A program made the position numbers and the translations under genes. This document shows, one piece after another, positions 8,624 through 18,019 of a DNA stretch of 64,000 bases. This DNA comes from Pseudoalteromonas luteoviolacea (lineage in GTDB: Bacteria > Pseudomonadota > Gammaproteobacteria > Enterobacterales > Alteromonadaceae): contig NZ_JAKFZS010000011.1 of the NCBI RefSeq assembly GCF_021654285.1, positions 1 to 64,000 of the forward strand, given 5' to 3'. The number at the start of each line of letters is the position of its first letter. The stretch's first letter is position 1. The notes beneath the pieces are model-generated. The model was given only the letters and a program-made list of their open reading frames with translations, had not been told where the DNA came from and made no database searches.

Positions 8624-11415
8624 TAAATATTCACCTCTTCTTTGGGTGCATTTGCAGTCACTTTACCAAGACTTGCTAGTATCATCAGCGTTGCGCCTAC
8701 AACGGTGATGTAAACACCTAAATCAAATACTAATGCACTGGCAAGCTCAATCTCACCAATCAATGGAATATCAAAATAATCAAACCACGTAGTCAAAAAT
8801 GGACGTCCAAATACCCAACTACCTAAACCAGATAACATCGCTATCGCAATACCTGATGCGATAATCTTTCTGTAGTTCAAGGTAAATCGCTCTGCAATCC
8901 AATTTGAGCCATGTGCAATGTATTGCAAAATAAAGGCTATTGCTGTGACTAGACCTGCGATAAAGCCTCCACCTGGTAGATTATGCCCTCTCAAGAAAAT
9001 GTAGAACGACACTAACAACGCGAGTGGTAACAAGCTTTGAGAAATTGAAGCCAATAGAAGCGGATAGCGCTCTTTCGCCCAAGGTCTACCCTCAGAGTCA
9101 CTGCCTGGCATAAACAATGGTAAATGAATAATCAGTTTGTATATACCCAGAGCTGCAATCCCCAATACAACGATTTCACCAAGCGTATCAAAGCCCCTGA
9201 AGTCAACTAGGATAACGTTTACGACATTAGTACCACCGCCGCCCGTTTTCGCGTTAGCAACGAAGAAATCAGAGATAGAAGTCAAAGGTCGTGTGATCAG
9301 GGCATAACAAATACTGCCGATAATGACACCAATCGCTGACGCGATCCCCAAGTCTCTCAGCGTTCTAATCGAGCTAGACTCTTTTGGTGTTTTCTGCGGT
9401 AAGAAGAACAAAGCCAACATCAACAGAATAATGGTCACCACTTCAACCGTTAACTGTGTTAACGCAAGATCTGGTGCAGAGAAGCGCGTAAAGGCAACAG
9501 ATACCATCAAACCTACAACTGAGATCATAAGCAAGGCAACCATACGCGTGCGGTGCCAAATCACAGTGCTAATCGCACCAATCATTAATAGTCCAGCGCC
9601 AATACCATTATGAATATCAACAGGTGTAAGTGTATTCTCACCCACTAATTGACTCATCTCAAATAAAGGCCAACCTGCGCTGACAAGCACAACCAACAGC
9701 ATCAGCATTAAATAACGCTGCAATGAGCCATTTTCAATAGCGCTAATTTTGTTTTGACTCCAGATCACCACAGAGTGCATGGTCTTCTCAAAACCTTTTT
9801 TGGCATTAATTGGTGGAAGAGATGCTTGGAATTGGAATAGGTATTTGCGCTGAGTATATATCAGTAAACCACCACAAACAGCAATTGCACTCATTAGCAG
9901 GGGTAAGTTCAAGCCGTGCCAAATTGCGATGTAGAACTCAGGCGGCTCGCCACCTAAAACAGCGCCAGAAGCCAGTCTTAAAATGCCGTCGACAATAAAA
10001 TTCGGGAACATGCCCACAATCAAACATAGCGCCACCAATATCTCAATAGGTACTCGCATATAACGCGGTGCTTCATGAGGCTCTTTTGGTAAATCAACCG
10101 GATCGCCATTAAAGAAAACATCGTGAATGAATCGTGCAGAATAAGCCACAGAGAAAGCAGCAGCAATGGTTGCTAAAATAGGGATAAGCCATGACATTGA
10201 ACCCAGTAACTGCTGGTGCAATGTTTCTGCAAAAAACATTTCTTTCGACAAGAAACCGTTTAACAGCGGAACACCGGCCATCGATGCAGCAGCAACCATC
10301 GCCAATGTAGCGGTATAAGGCATAAAGCGCCACATACCATTGAGTTTACGCATGTCTCGGGTGCCAGTTTCATGATCAATAATGCCGGTCGCCATGAAGA
10401 GCGACGCCTTGAACGTAGCATGGTTAATAATATGGAAAATAGCCGCGACAGTAGCAAGCTCGGTATCCAAGCCCAGTAGCAGGGTGATAAGACCAAGGTG
10501 ACTGATAGTCGAAAATGCCAGTAGACCCTTTAAGTCATGCTTAAATAAAGCGATATACGCACCAACAAGTAGCGTTATCAGACCTGTCAAACCCACTAAG
10601 ATGAACCAAATTTCTGTGCCCGCCAAAGCTGGGTAAAAACGTGCAAGTAAGAAAATACCCGCTTTAACCATAGTTGCAGAATGTAAGTAAGCACTTACAG
10701 GTGTTGGCGCAGCCATAGCGTGCGGTAGCCAGAAATGGAAAGGGAATTGCGCGGATTTAGTGAATGCGCCTAATAGGACAAGTACTAATGCCACTTCATA
10801 TAAATCATGAGATTGGATAAGCTCACGACTAGCCAAAATAATGTCTAAATCGTAACTTCCAACGATATTACCGAGTAATAGTAAACCAGCCAATAATGCT
10901 AAACCGCCGCCACCGGTAATTGCCAGCGCCATTTTTGCGCCTTTACGCGCTTCTGATTTATGCCACCAATAACTTATCAGCAAAAATGAACTTATACTGG
11001 TTAATTCCCAAAATACCCACAATTGCAAGACGTTGTTAGACATTACAATGCCTAGCATGGCTGTCATAAATAACATTAGATAAGCATAAAGCTTGGGCAT
11101 TGAGTCATTTTCACTCAGGTAATAGCGTGCATAGAAAATAACTAATATGCCAATACCTAAGATCATAAATACGAATAAAAGTGCCAATCCATCCAAACGG
11201 AAAGACACGTCAAGATCGAGTATTGGTACCCAATCTAGCGTTGCGCGAACAGCTTCCCCAGCAAACACTGCGGGAGCTAAATCAATGGCTAATAAAAGAG
11301 CCACAGTAGGTGCAATCAAGGTGATTGCAGTAGACTGATTGCGAGAGAGTTTACCTGTTAACGATGAGAGTAAACTACCTAACAAGGATATCAATGGTAT
11401 CCAAAGCAAAGTCAT
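8623..11415 (-). CDS. mrpA: Fused Mrp Na+/H+ antiporter subunits A and B
   Basis: This 930-residue polytopic protein carries the MrpA NuoL-like core (about 1-480), with the [17 protein letters not shown] segment and [19 protein letters not shown] MrpA C-terminal region follows, and then a MnhB domain (about 780-930, [14 protein letters not shown]). The AB fusion explains the absence of a separate mrpB and matches six-gene Pha/Mrp operons of proteobacteria. It is the largest ion-translocating subunit and first gene of the operon. The likely role is Na+ efflux and pH homeostasis, fitting a marine host. No clear promoter was recognised in the 238 bases upstream. Confidence 0.95.
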   Translation of the reverse strand: MTLLWIPLISLLGSLLSSLTGKLSRNQSTAITLIAPTVALLLAIDLAPAVFAGEAVRATLDWVPILDLDVSFRLDGLALLFVFMILGIGILVIFYARYYLSENDSMPKLYAYLMLFMTAMLGIVMSNNVLQLWVFWELTSISSFLLISYWWHKSEARKGAKMALAITGGGGLALLAGLLLLGNIVGSYDLDIILASRELIQSHDLYEVALVLVLLGAFTKSAQFPFHFWLPHAMAAPTPVSAYLHSATMVKAGIFLLARFYPALAGTEIWFILVGLTGLITLLVGAYIALFKHDLKGLLAFSTISHLGLITLLLGLDTELATVAAIFHIINHATFKASLFMATGIIDHETGTRDMRKLNGMWRFMPYTATLAMVAAASMAGVPLLNGFLSKEMFFAETLHQQLLGSMSWLIPILATIAAAFSVAYSARFIHDVFFNGDPVDLPKEPHEAPRYMRVPIEILVALCLIVGMFPNFIVDGILRLASGAVLGGEPPEFYIAIWHGLNLPLLMSAIAVCGGLLIYTQRKYLFQFQASLPPINAKKGFEKTMHSVVIWSQNKISAIENGSLQRYLMLMLLVVLVSAGWPLFEMSQLVGENTLTPVDIHNGIGAGLLMIGAISTVIWHRTRMVALLMISVVGLMVSVAFTRFSAPDLALTQLTVEVVTIILLMLALFFLPQKTPKESSSIRTLRDLGIASAIGVIIGSICYALITRPLTSISDFFVANAKTGGGGTNVVNVILVDFRGFDTLGEIVVLGIAALGIYKLIIHLPLFMPGSDSEGRPWAKERYPLLLASISQSLLPLALLVSFYIFLRGHNLPGGGFIAGLVTAIAFILQYIAHGSNWIAERFTLNYRKIIASGIAIAMLSGLGSWVFGRPFLTTWFDYFDIPLIGEIELASALVFDLGVYITVVGATLMILASLGKVTANAPKEEVNI

Positions 11416-11653
11416 AAAGAAGCCTTATATCTTCGATGCCGTTCATCACTATTAAATGCACGTTATGATTACGTCATGGCGATCGTGTTCTGTTTATTTT
11501 TTACGTGCATTTTTATCACACATAACGTCTACCAGTTATACTTTATTAGTGTTTGACTTGTCTAGGGTTTCACGTACTGGCTGTTTAAATTGTAGACAAG
11601 ATTAACAAACAATTCAGATCCTGTTCATAAAAGGTACGCTCATTTAACTCAGA

Positions 11654-12823
11654 TCAATGCTTAGCATTTAGCTCGTTGAGATAAACTTGATAATCGCTGG
11701 GCACTGATAAAGTTCTATTTAATGACTTTAACCATAATCCTAAATAGTGGTTTGACAAGTGAATTTCGTGATATTGCATTTTTGATGCGATATGTTGCGG
11801 TTTGTACGACGCTAGCTGCCCAAACTTACAAGTCTCGCTCTTATACCATCCTTTTGGGGCACTTGTACCAACATATAAATTGGGGGCTTTATAGCCTGAT
11901 GTTTTACATAGCCAATCAGCTTTTGCTTGAGGCACTGGATACTCATCTTCAAAATGAGCGAAATGCATCATTTCGTGTACAAACAGCTCATATTGGCTCT
12001 TATTATGAAGCCTCATCACACCATTATATACATTTGCCAAGCCTTGTTTATTTGTCATGATCACTAAATGTCTGGCTTGTTGCACTGATGACTCTTGAAG
12101 TAAATGATCAATATTGCATTTGATGAAGTTAGACTCTCCTCCTGAGCACTGTGTCAGGTCTCCAACATACAAAGGTTCAGATAAGCAATACGGAAGCAAT
12201 TCAGATAATTGGCTTTGATTGTACTGTGCACTTAGGCGTTTAAGTTGCTTAATACCAGATAAGGTCTCCGCTAATAACATAATAGAATGTTTACAACTGA
12301 CTGTTGGAGTATGCCAACCAAATACAGACACCCCTAAATCATCAACACTGGCCTTATTCAGGGTACTTATCGAGTTGCCGACTTCAAGACTGTATACAGA
12401 AACATAAGGCTCTACGACCTCTAGGTGCTCAAATATACGTATCATGAGTGCATACTCTCCTTGCTCCTCTAATAGTTCTAACAACCGAATACGTGCTGAA
12501 GATGTGCTCTGGTGCCAATATTTTTCGATTAAAAGCCACGCTTGCTCATAATGACTGTTTGCTATAAGCCTAATAGCCCATTCAAAAGCAAAAATAGGAT
12601 AGCCAGTGCGCCTTAGCGATTGAACTTGCTCATCGGTGAGTTGCTCGGGGATTTGCTTGAGTCGCAGATAAGCATAGTTTGAGGGGTTGAAGTTTTGCGC
12701 AGCACGGGTGACGAGTATATTCAAATGAGGGCCTTTCATCTCGGCCAAGCCTGCTATATGTTGGCTGCTACTCGGAACAGCCATCAACAAAAAGACAATA
12801 CCTGTCAGGTACTGACGTAACAT
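11654..12823 (-). CDS. Secreted protein with HExxH metalloprotease-like motif, unknown function
   Basis: I do not recognise the family. The 389-residue product starts with a hydrophobic signal-like segment (about 2-20). A helical region follows (about 60-135), then a C-terminal part with HEMMH at 283-287 followed after five residues by DEY. HExxH plus a downstream acidic residue suggests a zinc metallopeptidase, faintly like M64 peptidases, though that family's spacing differs by one. Several cysteines support an extracytoplasmic location. The start sits in TAAGTGATG against the nlpI stop, so translation is probably coupled; the GTG three bases earlier is an alternative start. NlpI is an adaptor for periplasmic proteases, so pairing with a peptidase-like protein is suggestive only. 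Confidence 0.7.
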   Translation of the reverse strand: MLRQYLTGIVFLLMAVPSSSQHIAGLAEMKGPHLNILVTRAAQNFNPSNYAYLRLKQIPEQLTDEQVQSLRRTGYPIFAFEWAIRLIANSHYEQAWLLIEKYWHQSTSSARIRLLELLEEQGEYALMIRIFEHLEVVEPYVSVYSLEVGNSISTLNKASVDDLGVSVFGWHTPTVSCKHSIMLLAETLSGIKQLKRLSAQYNQSQLSELLPYCLSEPLYVGDLTQCSGGESNFIKCNIDHLLQESSVQQARHLVIMTNKQGLANVYNGVMRLHNKSQYELFVHEMMHFAHFEDEYPVPQAKADWLCKTSGYKAPNLYVGTSAPKGWYKSETCKFGQLASYKPQHIASKMQYHEIHLSNHYLGLWLKSLNRTLSVPSDYQVYLNELNAKH

Positions 12824-12826
12824 CAC

Positions 12827-13720
12827 TTAGCTAGCACTTGCTTTTAGCAATGCTTCCCGCAAAAGACGCAGCTCTAATTTAGCATATTTATGTTCGACAA
12901 ATTCGTATACATTGGTTGCTAAAGTTAACCTAAAATACTCTGCAGCTTTCACATAACTACCTGTACTCAAGTGCCTTTTTGCAATGTAGAAATATGCTTC
13001 GCAGAGTCTTTCTGCATACTCTTTTTGAGTTTTCACACCCACTGCTATGCCATCTAAGAATTGCTCTTCACTTATCTCATTTAAATAAAACTGTACAATT
13101 TGCGTTGACCAAGCTTCGTGATTGAGTTGCTGACTGTTGGCTTTTAATTGCGCTTGCGCAGTAATCGGGTCTACAGAACTATGTGCTATATATAGCCAGA
13201 GCATCCTGTATGCATCCTCTGGTGAGCTTGATAAAAAGCGCTCAAAATCAGTGACTGCTATCTCTTTTCTACCACCATAATACAACGCAATACCGCGATT
13301 TAAATAGGCATATTCATAGCTTTCATCTAACTCAAGCACCGAACCAAAGCTTTCGTAAGCCTCACTAAACTCCTGGCGCAATGTATGATGTATACCAATG
13401 AAATTATATGTTTCAGCAAGATCTGGTCTGAGTTTCAGTGCACGATTGAAATCTATTTGTGCCAATTGCGCTAAACCCAAACTGTCATATAACTTACCGC
13501 GTATGTGGTATAACTCCGCTCTTTGATTACGAGTAAGCTCAGCACTATTTAATAATTCACTATAGCGGGCAACTTCAATTTGAGCGCGAGGGTTAGGTTG
13601 CATTGGCTCGGTGAAAGGGATTGGTAGCAGTGGTTGCAGTTTATCTTCAACATTCGCCTGCTGAGTGCTTTGGCAGCCCAATAAGCTCAATCCAAGTAAA
13701 GGTAATAGTAAAAATCTCAA
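12827..13720 (-). CDS. nlpI: NlpI, TPR outer-membrane lipoprotein
   Basis: This TPR lipoprotein closely follows E. coli NlpI in length and sequence pattern (AELYHIRGKLYDSLGLAQLA; LNRGIALYYGGRKE; FVEHKYAKLEL near the end). I place the start at a TTG at 13718-13720: it has GAGGG 7 bases upstream and gives a compact lipoprotein signal with lipobox LLGC and lipidated Cys16. The frame stays open 14 codons further but with a poor N-terminus. NlpI is an adaptor of murein endopeptidases and the Prc protease in the periplasm. It follows pnp, as in E. coli, but a terminator lies between them. Confidence 0.92.
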   Translation of the reverse strand: MRFLLLPLLGLSLLGCQSTQQANVEDKLQPLLPIPFTEPMQPNPRAQIEVARYSELLNSAELTRNQRAELYHIRGKLYDSLGLAQLAQIDFNRALKLRPDLAETYNFIGIHHTLRQEFSEAYESFGSVLELDESYEYAYLNRGIALYYGGRKEIAVTDFERFLSSSPEDAYRMLWLYIAHSSVDPITAQAQLKANSQQLNHEAWSTQIVQFYLNEISEEQFLDGIAVGVKTQKEYAERLCEAYFYIAKRHLSTGSYVKAAEYFRLTLATNVYEFVEHKYAKLELRLLREALLKASAS

Positions 13721-13768
13721 GGTATATCCCTCTTTGGGCCAGATAATTATAGTGTCAGCCATTAAAGC

Positions 13769-13797
13769 ACAAAAAAAGGGGCCATTCAGCCCCTTTT
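13769..13797 (-). terminator. Rho-independent terminator after pnp
   Basis: The stem GGGGC / GCCCC, extended by flanking A/T pairs, is followed by a T7 run on the minus strand. It lies 30 bases past the pnp stop and separates pnp from nlpI. Confidence 0.85.
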
Positions 13798-13826
13798 AAC
13801 GAAACTTATTGTTTCTTTACATAAAA

Positions 13827-15956
13827 TTACTCACCTTTTGGTGCTTGCTCTGCAGCAGGCTCCGACGGCTCTAGCGCTTCTTTAATACTTAGACGTACAC
13901 GGCCTTGGCGATCTACTTCTAGTACTTTAACTTTAACTTCTTGGCCTACCTTCAGGTGGTCAGATACGTTATTTACACGCTCTTTGCTGATTTGAGAAAT
14001 GTGTACAAGGCCATCTTTACCTGGTAGTACATTTACAAACGCACCAAAGTCAACGATACGGTTTACTTTACCATTGTAGATAGTGCCAACTTCTAGCTCA
14101 GCTGTCAGTGCTTCAATACGTGCAATCGCTTCTTTAGCACTGTTACCATTAGTTGCAGCAATCTTAACAGTACCGTCATCTTCGATTTCGATAGTTGTGT
14201 CAGTTTCTTCTGTTAGCTGACGAATTGTTGCACCACCTTTACCGATTACGTCTGCAATCTTCTTCGGTGGAATGTTCATCGTGTAAATACGCGGAGCGAA
14301 TTCAGATAGCTCTTGTGAAGGTGCAGCAATTGCTTGGTCCATTACGCTAAGGATATGCATACGGGCCGCTTTAGCTTGTTTAAGTGCGATCTGCATGATT
14401 TCTTTCGTGATACCTTCAATCTTGATATCCATCTGAAGTGCAGTTACACCAGCGCTGCTACCTGCTACTTTAAAGTCCATGTCACCTAGGTGGTCTTCAT
14501 CACCTAAGATATCAGAAAGAACAACGAACTCTTCGCCTTCTTTAACTAGACCCATTGCGATACCAGCAACAGAAGCCTTAACAGGTACACCTGCGTCCAT
14601 CAGAGCCAAAGAAGTACCACATACAGATGCCATTGAAGATGAACCATTTGACTCAGTGATTTCAGAAACAACACGCACTGAGTAAGGGAATTCTTCTAAG
14701 CTTGGCATTACAGCTTGAACACCACGCTTTGCAAGGTTACCGTGGCCGATTTCACGACGCTTTGGAGAACCGATGAAACCAGTTTCACCTACACAGAATG
14801 GAGGGAAGTTGTAATGAAGCATGAAGTGGTGCTTGTGAGTACCAACTAGGTCATCCATCATCTGTGCGTCACGCTCAGTACCTAAAGTAGCAGTAACTAA
14901 TGCCTGAGTTTCACCACGTGTGAAGATTGATGAGCCGTGTGTACGTGGAAGTACACCAGTCATTACGTCAAGTGCACGAACCATATCTGGTTCACGACCA
15001 TCGATACGTTTCTCACCTGCAATGATACGACCACGAACAATTTTCTTCTCTAGAGAGCTGAATAGCTTACCAACTTCTTGCTCGTCTAGCTCTTCGCCTT
15101 CAGCAAGCTCAGCAGTTAGCTTTTCAAGTACTTCTGCTTTTGCTTCAGATAGAGACTCTTTACGCGCTACTTTGTCAGTAATAAGGTAAGCCGTGCCTAC
15201 TTTTTCTTCTGCAATTGCAGCTACTTTGTCTGCTAGCGCAACGTTTTTCTCGGGTGCAGTCCAATCCCAAGCTGGTTTGCCAGCTTCAGCCTTAAACTCT
15301 TCAATAGCTTTAATAATAGCTTGAGACTGATCATGACCGTATACAACAGCACCTAGCATCTCTTCTTCAGTTAAGATTTCAGCTTCTGACTCAACCATCA
15401 GTACCGCATTTTCAGTACCTGCTACCACTAGGTCTAGCTTACTTTCAGCTAACTCTGTTACAGTTGGGTTAAGTACGTATTGACCATTGATGTAACCAAC
15501 ACGTGCTGCACCAATAGGACCATTGAATGGCACGCCCGAAATAGCAAGTGCTGCAGAAGTACCGATCAACGCGACCATATCAGGCTGAACTTCAGGATCT
15601 GAAGAAACAACTGTCGCGATAACTTGAACTTCGTTCACGAAGCCATCTGGGAATAGTGGACGAATTGGACGGTCAATTAGGCGCGCTGTTAGTGTTTCTG
15701 AATCAGAAGGACGACCTTCACGCTTCAAGAAGCCACCTGGGATACGGCCAGCTGCGTACATTTTTTCTTGGTAGTTAACCGTAAGAGGGAAAAAGTCCTG
15801 ACCAGGCGCTGCTTCACGCTTACCAACAACAGTCACTAGTACTGATGTGTCACCGATGCTTGCCAAAACCGCACCGTCAGCCTGACGTGCGATTGCACCT
15901 GTTTCCAGAGTCACTGTATGTTGACCTAACTGGAATTCTTTAATTATTGCTTGCAC
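13827..15956 (-). CDS. pnp: Polyribonucleotide nucleotidyltransferase (PNPase)
   Basis: PNPase is a phosphorolytic 3'-5' exoribonuclease and degradosome component. From the chosen GTG it has 709 residues, close to the E. coli 711. That GTG has AAGGA 8 bases upstream and gives [20 protein letters not shown]; the frame extends 15 codons further, but that extension is hydrophobic and unlike the family. Two RNase PH domains (about 1-215 and 310-545) flank a helical region. A KH domain (about 550-610, [12 protein letters not shown]) and an S1 domain (about 620-690) follow. In E. coli this gene is autoregulated through RNase III processing of its leader; the 244-base gap to rpsO could hold such a leader. 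Confidence 0.97.
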   Translation of the reverse strand: MQAIIKEFQLGQHTVTLETGAIARQADGAVLASIGDTSVLVTVVGKREAAPGQDFFPLTVNYQEKMYAAGRIPGGFLKREGRPSDSETLTARLIDRPIRPLFPDGFVNEVQVIATVVSSDPEVQPDMVALIGTSAALAISGVPFNGPIGAARVGYINGQYVLNPTVTELAESKLDLVVAGTENAVLMVESEAEILTEEEMLGAVVYGHDQSQAIIKAIEEFKAEAGKPAWDWTAPEKNVALADKVAAIAEEKVGTAYLITDKVARKESLSEAKAEVLEKLTAELAEGEELDEQEVGKLFSSLEKKIVRGRIIAGEKRIDGREPDMVRALDVMTGVLPRTHGSSIFTRGETQALVTATLGTERDAQMMDDLVGTHKHHFMLHYNFPPFCVGETGFIGSPKRREIGHGNLAKRGVQAVMPSLEEFPYSVRVVSEITESNGSSSMASVCGTSLALMDAGVPVKASVAGIAMGLVKEGEEFVVLSDILGDEDHLGDMDFKVAGSSAGVTALQMDIKIEGITKEIMQIALKQAKAARMHILSVMDQAIAAPSQELSEFAPRIYTMNIPPKKIADVIGKGGATIRQLTEETDTTIEIEDDGTVKIAATNGNSAKEAIARIEALTAELEVGTIYNGKVNRIVDFGAFVNVLPGKDGLVHISQISKERVNNVSDHLKVGQEVKVKVLEVDRQGRVRLSIKEALEPSEPAAEQAPKGE

Positions 15957-16136
15957 AAAAATATTCCTTAAAAAATATATTAAAACGCCAACAACAACCA
16001 ATTACAGTCTTAAATAGAACAACCAAAATTACTGGCTACTCATATAGTTCTACTTAAGCACTACAATTGGCAGAAGTATCGGCGCTTGCTCAGCACTATG
16101 CATGAGCGAGGGTAAGTATACTGCTAGTACACGCAC

Positions 16137-16165
16137 AAAAAAAGGGGCGAATTCGCCCCTTTTTT
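16137..16165 (-). terminator. Strong terminator between rpsO and pnp
   Basis: A perfect inverted repeat (GGGGCGAA / TTCGCCCC, 16144-16159) is flanked by A7 on one side and T6 on the other, so it can act on either strand. It lies 36 bases past the rpsO stop. Confidence 0.9.
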
Positions 16166-16200
16166 ATTGTCGGATAAAAATCCAACAATTCATCAAATTC

Positions 16201-16470
16201 TTAGCGACGTAGGCCAAGCTCTTTGATCAACGCAGCGTAACGTTCAACGTTCTTACCTTTAAGGTAGTCAAGAAGGTTACGACGTTGGCTAACTTTACGT
16301 AGTAGACCACGACGAGAGTGGAAGTCGTGTTTGTGGTCAGCAAAGTGGCCTTGTAGTTTGTTGATATCAGCAGTTAGAAGTGCAACTTGAACTTCTGGAG
16401 AACCAGTGTCGCCTTCTGCGCGTGCGAATTTTGCTACGATTTCTGCTTTTTCTTTGTTGCTTAGTGACAT
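16201..16470 (-). CDS. rpsO: 30S ribosomal protein S15
   Basis: The 89 residues from the ATG at 16468-16470 equal the E. coli S15 length. The signature regions [18 protein letters not shown] and [10 protein letters not shown] are intact. GGAG sits 6 bases before the ATG; an in-frame TTG four codons upstream was rejected. S15 binds the central domain of 16S rRNA early in 30S assembly. The gene lies between truB and pnp, the standard order. Confidence 0.98.
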   Translation of the reverse strand: MSLSNKEKAEIVAKFARAEGDTGSPEVQVALLTADINKLQGHFADHKHDFHSRRGLLRKVSQRRNLLDYLKGKNVERYAALIKELGLRR

Positions 16471-16573
16471 AATAAACTCCAATTTAAATAAATTTAATGC
16501 TTCAGCCGATCACTAATTCAGCCAAAGCGACAAAGCGGCGGCATTGTATCAGTAATTGATGCCGCTGACAAAG

Positions 16574-17509
16574 CTATTGTGCGCTAGATAGTGCTCTTTT
16601 TGCTTTTAGATGGCCATGCTTGTTACGTTCGCCAATACCGATAAACGTATCTTCAGCCATCACCTTTATAACGCCTTCAGGTACTTCACCCACCACCACA
16701 GTTTGCCCATGGCTAAAAGCAACGCCTTGCTCTTTGGTTAAAGTGATCGTCGGTAAGTCAACCAGAGCAGTATCCATCGGAAGAAGTAGCTCATCAATAT
16801 ATGTTGATGGCTCCACACCATCGACTTTAGCTTGTTGCAACTTTTCTTCTAACGCTTCAATGGTGATCATCTTTTCTGCTGGGTAGTGACCAACGCCACT
16901 GCGATGAAGCATGATCACATGTGCACCACAGCCAAGCTTTTCACCCAGGTCGTCAACAATAGTGCGAATATAGGTACCCTTTGAAACGTGCACGGTCATC
17001 TGGATCTGTTGATTGTCGCCATCGTATTCATCAAGCGTGATGCTATATACGTTTATTTTTCTGCATTTACGCGGCACTTCAATGCCTTCACGTGCATACT
17101 TATATAATGGTTGGCCTTGATATTTAAGCGCAGAATACATCGAAGGGTATTGATCAGACTCACCTAAAAAACTAGCAACTTCCTGCTCTAATTGCGGTTG
17201 CGTAATTTCCACAGGGCGTGTCTCAACGATTTCACCATCCGAGTCTGACGTCGTTGTACGTTCACCTAACTGTGCACGTACAACATAAGTTTTATCAGTA
17301 TCCAATAGAAACTGCGTAAACTTTGTAGCTTCACCAAAACAGATTGGCAGCATACCTGTTGCAAGCGGATCTAGCGCACCAGTGTGACCCGCTTTTTGTG
17401 CAAAGTAAATACCTTTAGCCTGTTGCAAAGCTTTGTTAGATGAGATCCCTTGTGGCTTGTGTAAAAGTACAATGCCATCAACTGGGCGACCTTTACTACG
17501 ACGGGCCAT
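16574..17509 (-). CDS. truB: tRNA pseudouridine(55) synthase
   Basis: This 311-residue TruB converts U55 of the tRNA T-loop to pseudouridine. The catalytic motif GHTGALDPLATGMLP (Asp about 47) lies at the usual place, along with the YSALKYQGQPLYKYAREG segment and a C-terminal PUA-like region. Its ATG overlaps the rbfA stop as TAATG, so the two are probably translationally coupled within the infB operon. Confidence 0.97.
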   Translation of the reverse strand: MARRSKGRPVDGIVLLHKPQGISSNKALQQAKGIYFAQKAGHTGALDPLATGMLPICFGEATKFTQFLLDTDKTYVVRAQLGERTTTSDSDGEIVETRPVEITQPQLEQEVASFLGESDQYPSMYSALKYQGQPLYKYAREGIEVPRKCRKINVYSITLDEYDGDNQQIQMTVHVSKGTYIRTIVDDLGEKLGCGAHVIMLHRSGVGHYPAEKMITIEALEEKLQQAKVDGVEPSTYIDELLLPMDTALVDLPTITLTKEQGVAFSHGQTVVVGEVPEGVIKVMAEDTFIGIGERNKHGHLKAKRALSSAQ

Positions 17510-17913
17510 TACTCTTCACCACCTTCAACTGAATCCGTATCTTCACCACGCTTTTCTTTATCAGTGCGGATCACTTCATCAACCAAGTTAGAAATACGCA
17601 TACCTTCCATCAGTGAGTTATCAAGTACAAATCGTAACTCTGGCATAATGCGCGCGCGGATACGCTTGCCAAGCAATGAACGGATATAGCCCGTTGCATC
17701 ATTCAGAATTGCTAGGTTTTGCTTTGTATCCTCATCGCTTTTACTGTTTAAAACAGTTACAAAGATTTTTGCGTAGGATAAATCGCGAGATACTTCAACT
17801 GCTGATACAGTCACCATACCTAATCTTGGATCTTTAATTTCTCGTTGCAAGATTACCGCAATTTCTTTTTGAATTTGCTGTGCAACGCGATCCGTACGAG
17901 AAAATTCTCTCAT
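17509..17913 (-). CDS. rbfA: 30S ribosome-binding factor RbfA
   Basis: RbfA is a KH-fold factor for 16S rRNA maturation and cold-shock adaptation. The 134 residues from the ATG contain [20 protein letters not shown] and the conserved [14 protein letters not shown]. The frame also allows a GTG three codons earlier (17922); the ATG is preferred because it yields an N-terminus like E. coli RbfA and follows GGTGA, though the spacing is short. The C-terminus is acidic. It overlaps truB by one base. Confidence 0.95.
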   Translation of the reverse strand: MREFSRTDRVAQQIQKEIAVILQREIKDPRLGMVTVSAVEVSRDLSYAKIFVTVLNSKSDEDTKQNLAILNDATGYIRSLLGKRIRARIMPELRFVLDNSLMEGMRISNLVDEVIRTDKEKRGEDTDSVEGGEE

Positions 17914-17973
17914 TGTCACCACTTATATAAACTATTGATTTTTATGTTATAAAAATCCAAAAAACACAAACAC

Positions 17974-17997
17974 AAATGGGGGCGAATGCCCCCATTT
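17974..17997 (-). terminator. Intercistronic hairpin between infB and rbfA
   Basis: A perfect 10-bp stem (AAATGGGGGC / GCCCCCATTT) with a 4-base loop lies 23 bases past the infB stop. It is followed on the minus strand only by TGTGTTT, so it is more likely an attenuator or mRNA-stabilising stem than a full terminator. Confidence 0.65.
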
Positions 17998-18019
17998 CAA
18001 GGTTTAGACCCTGTGAGAA

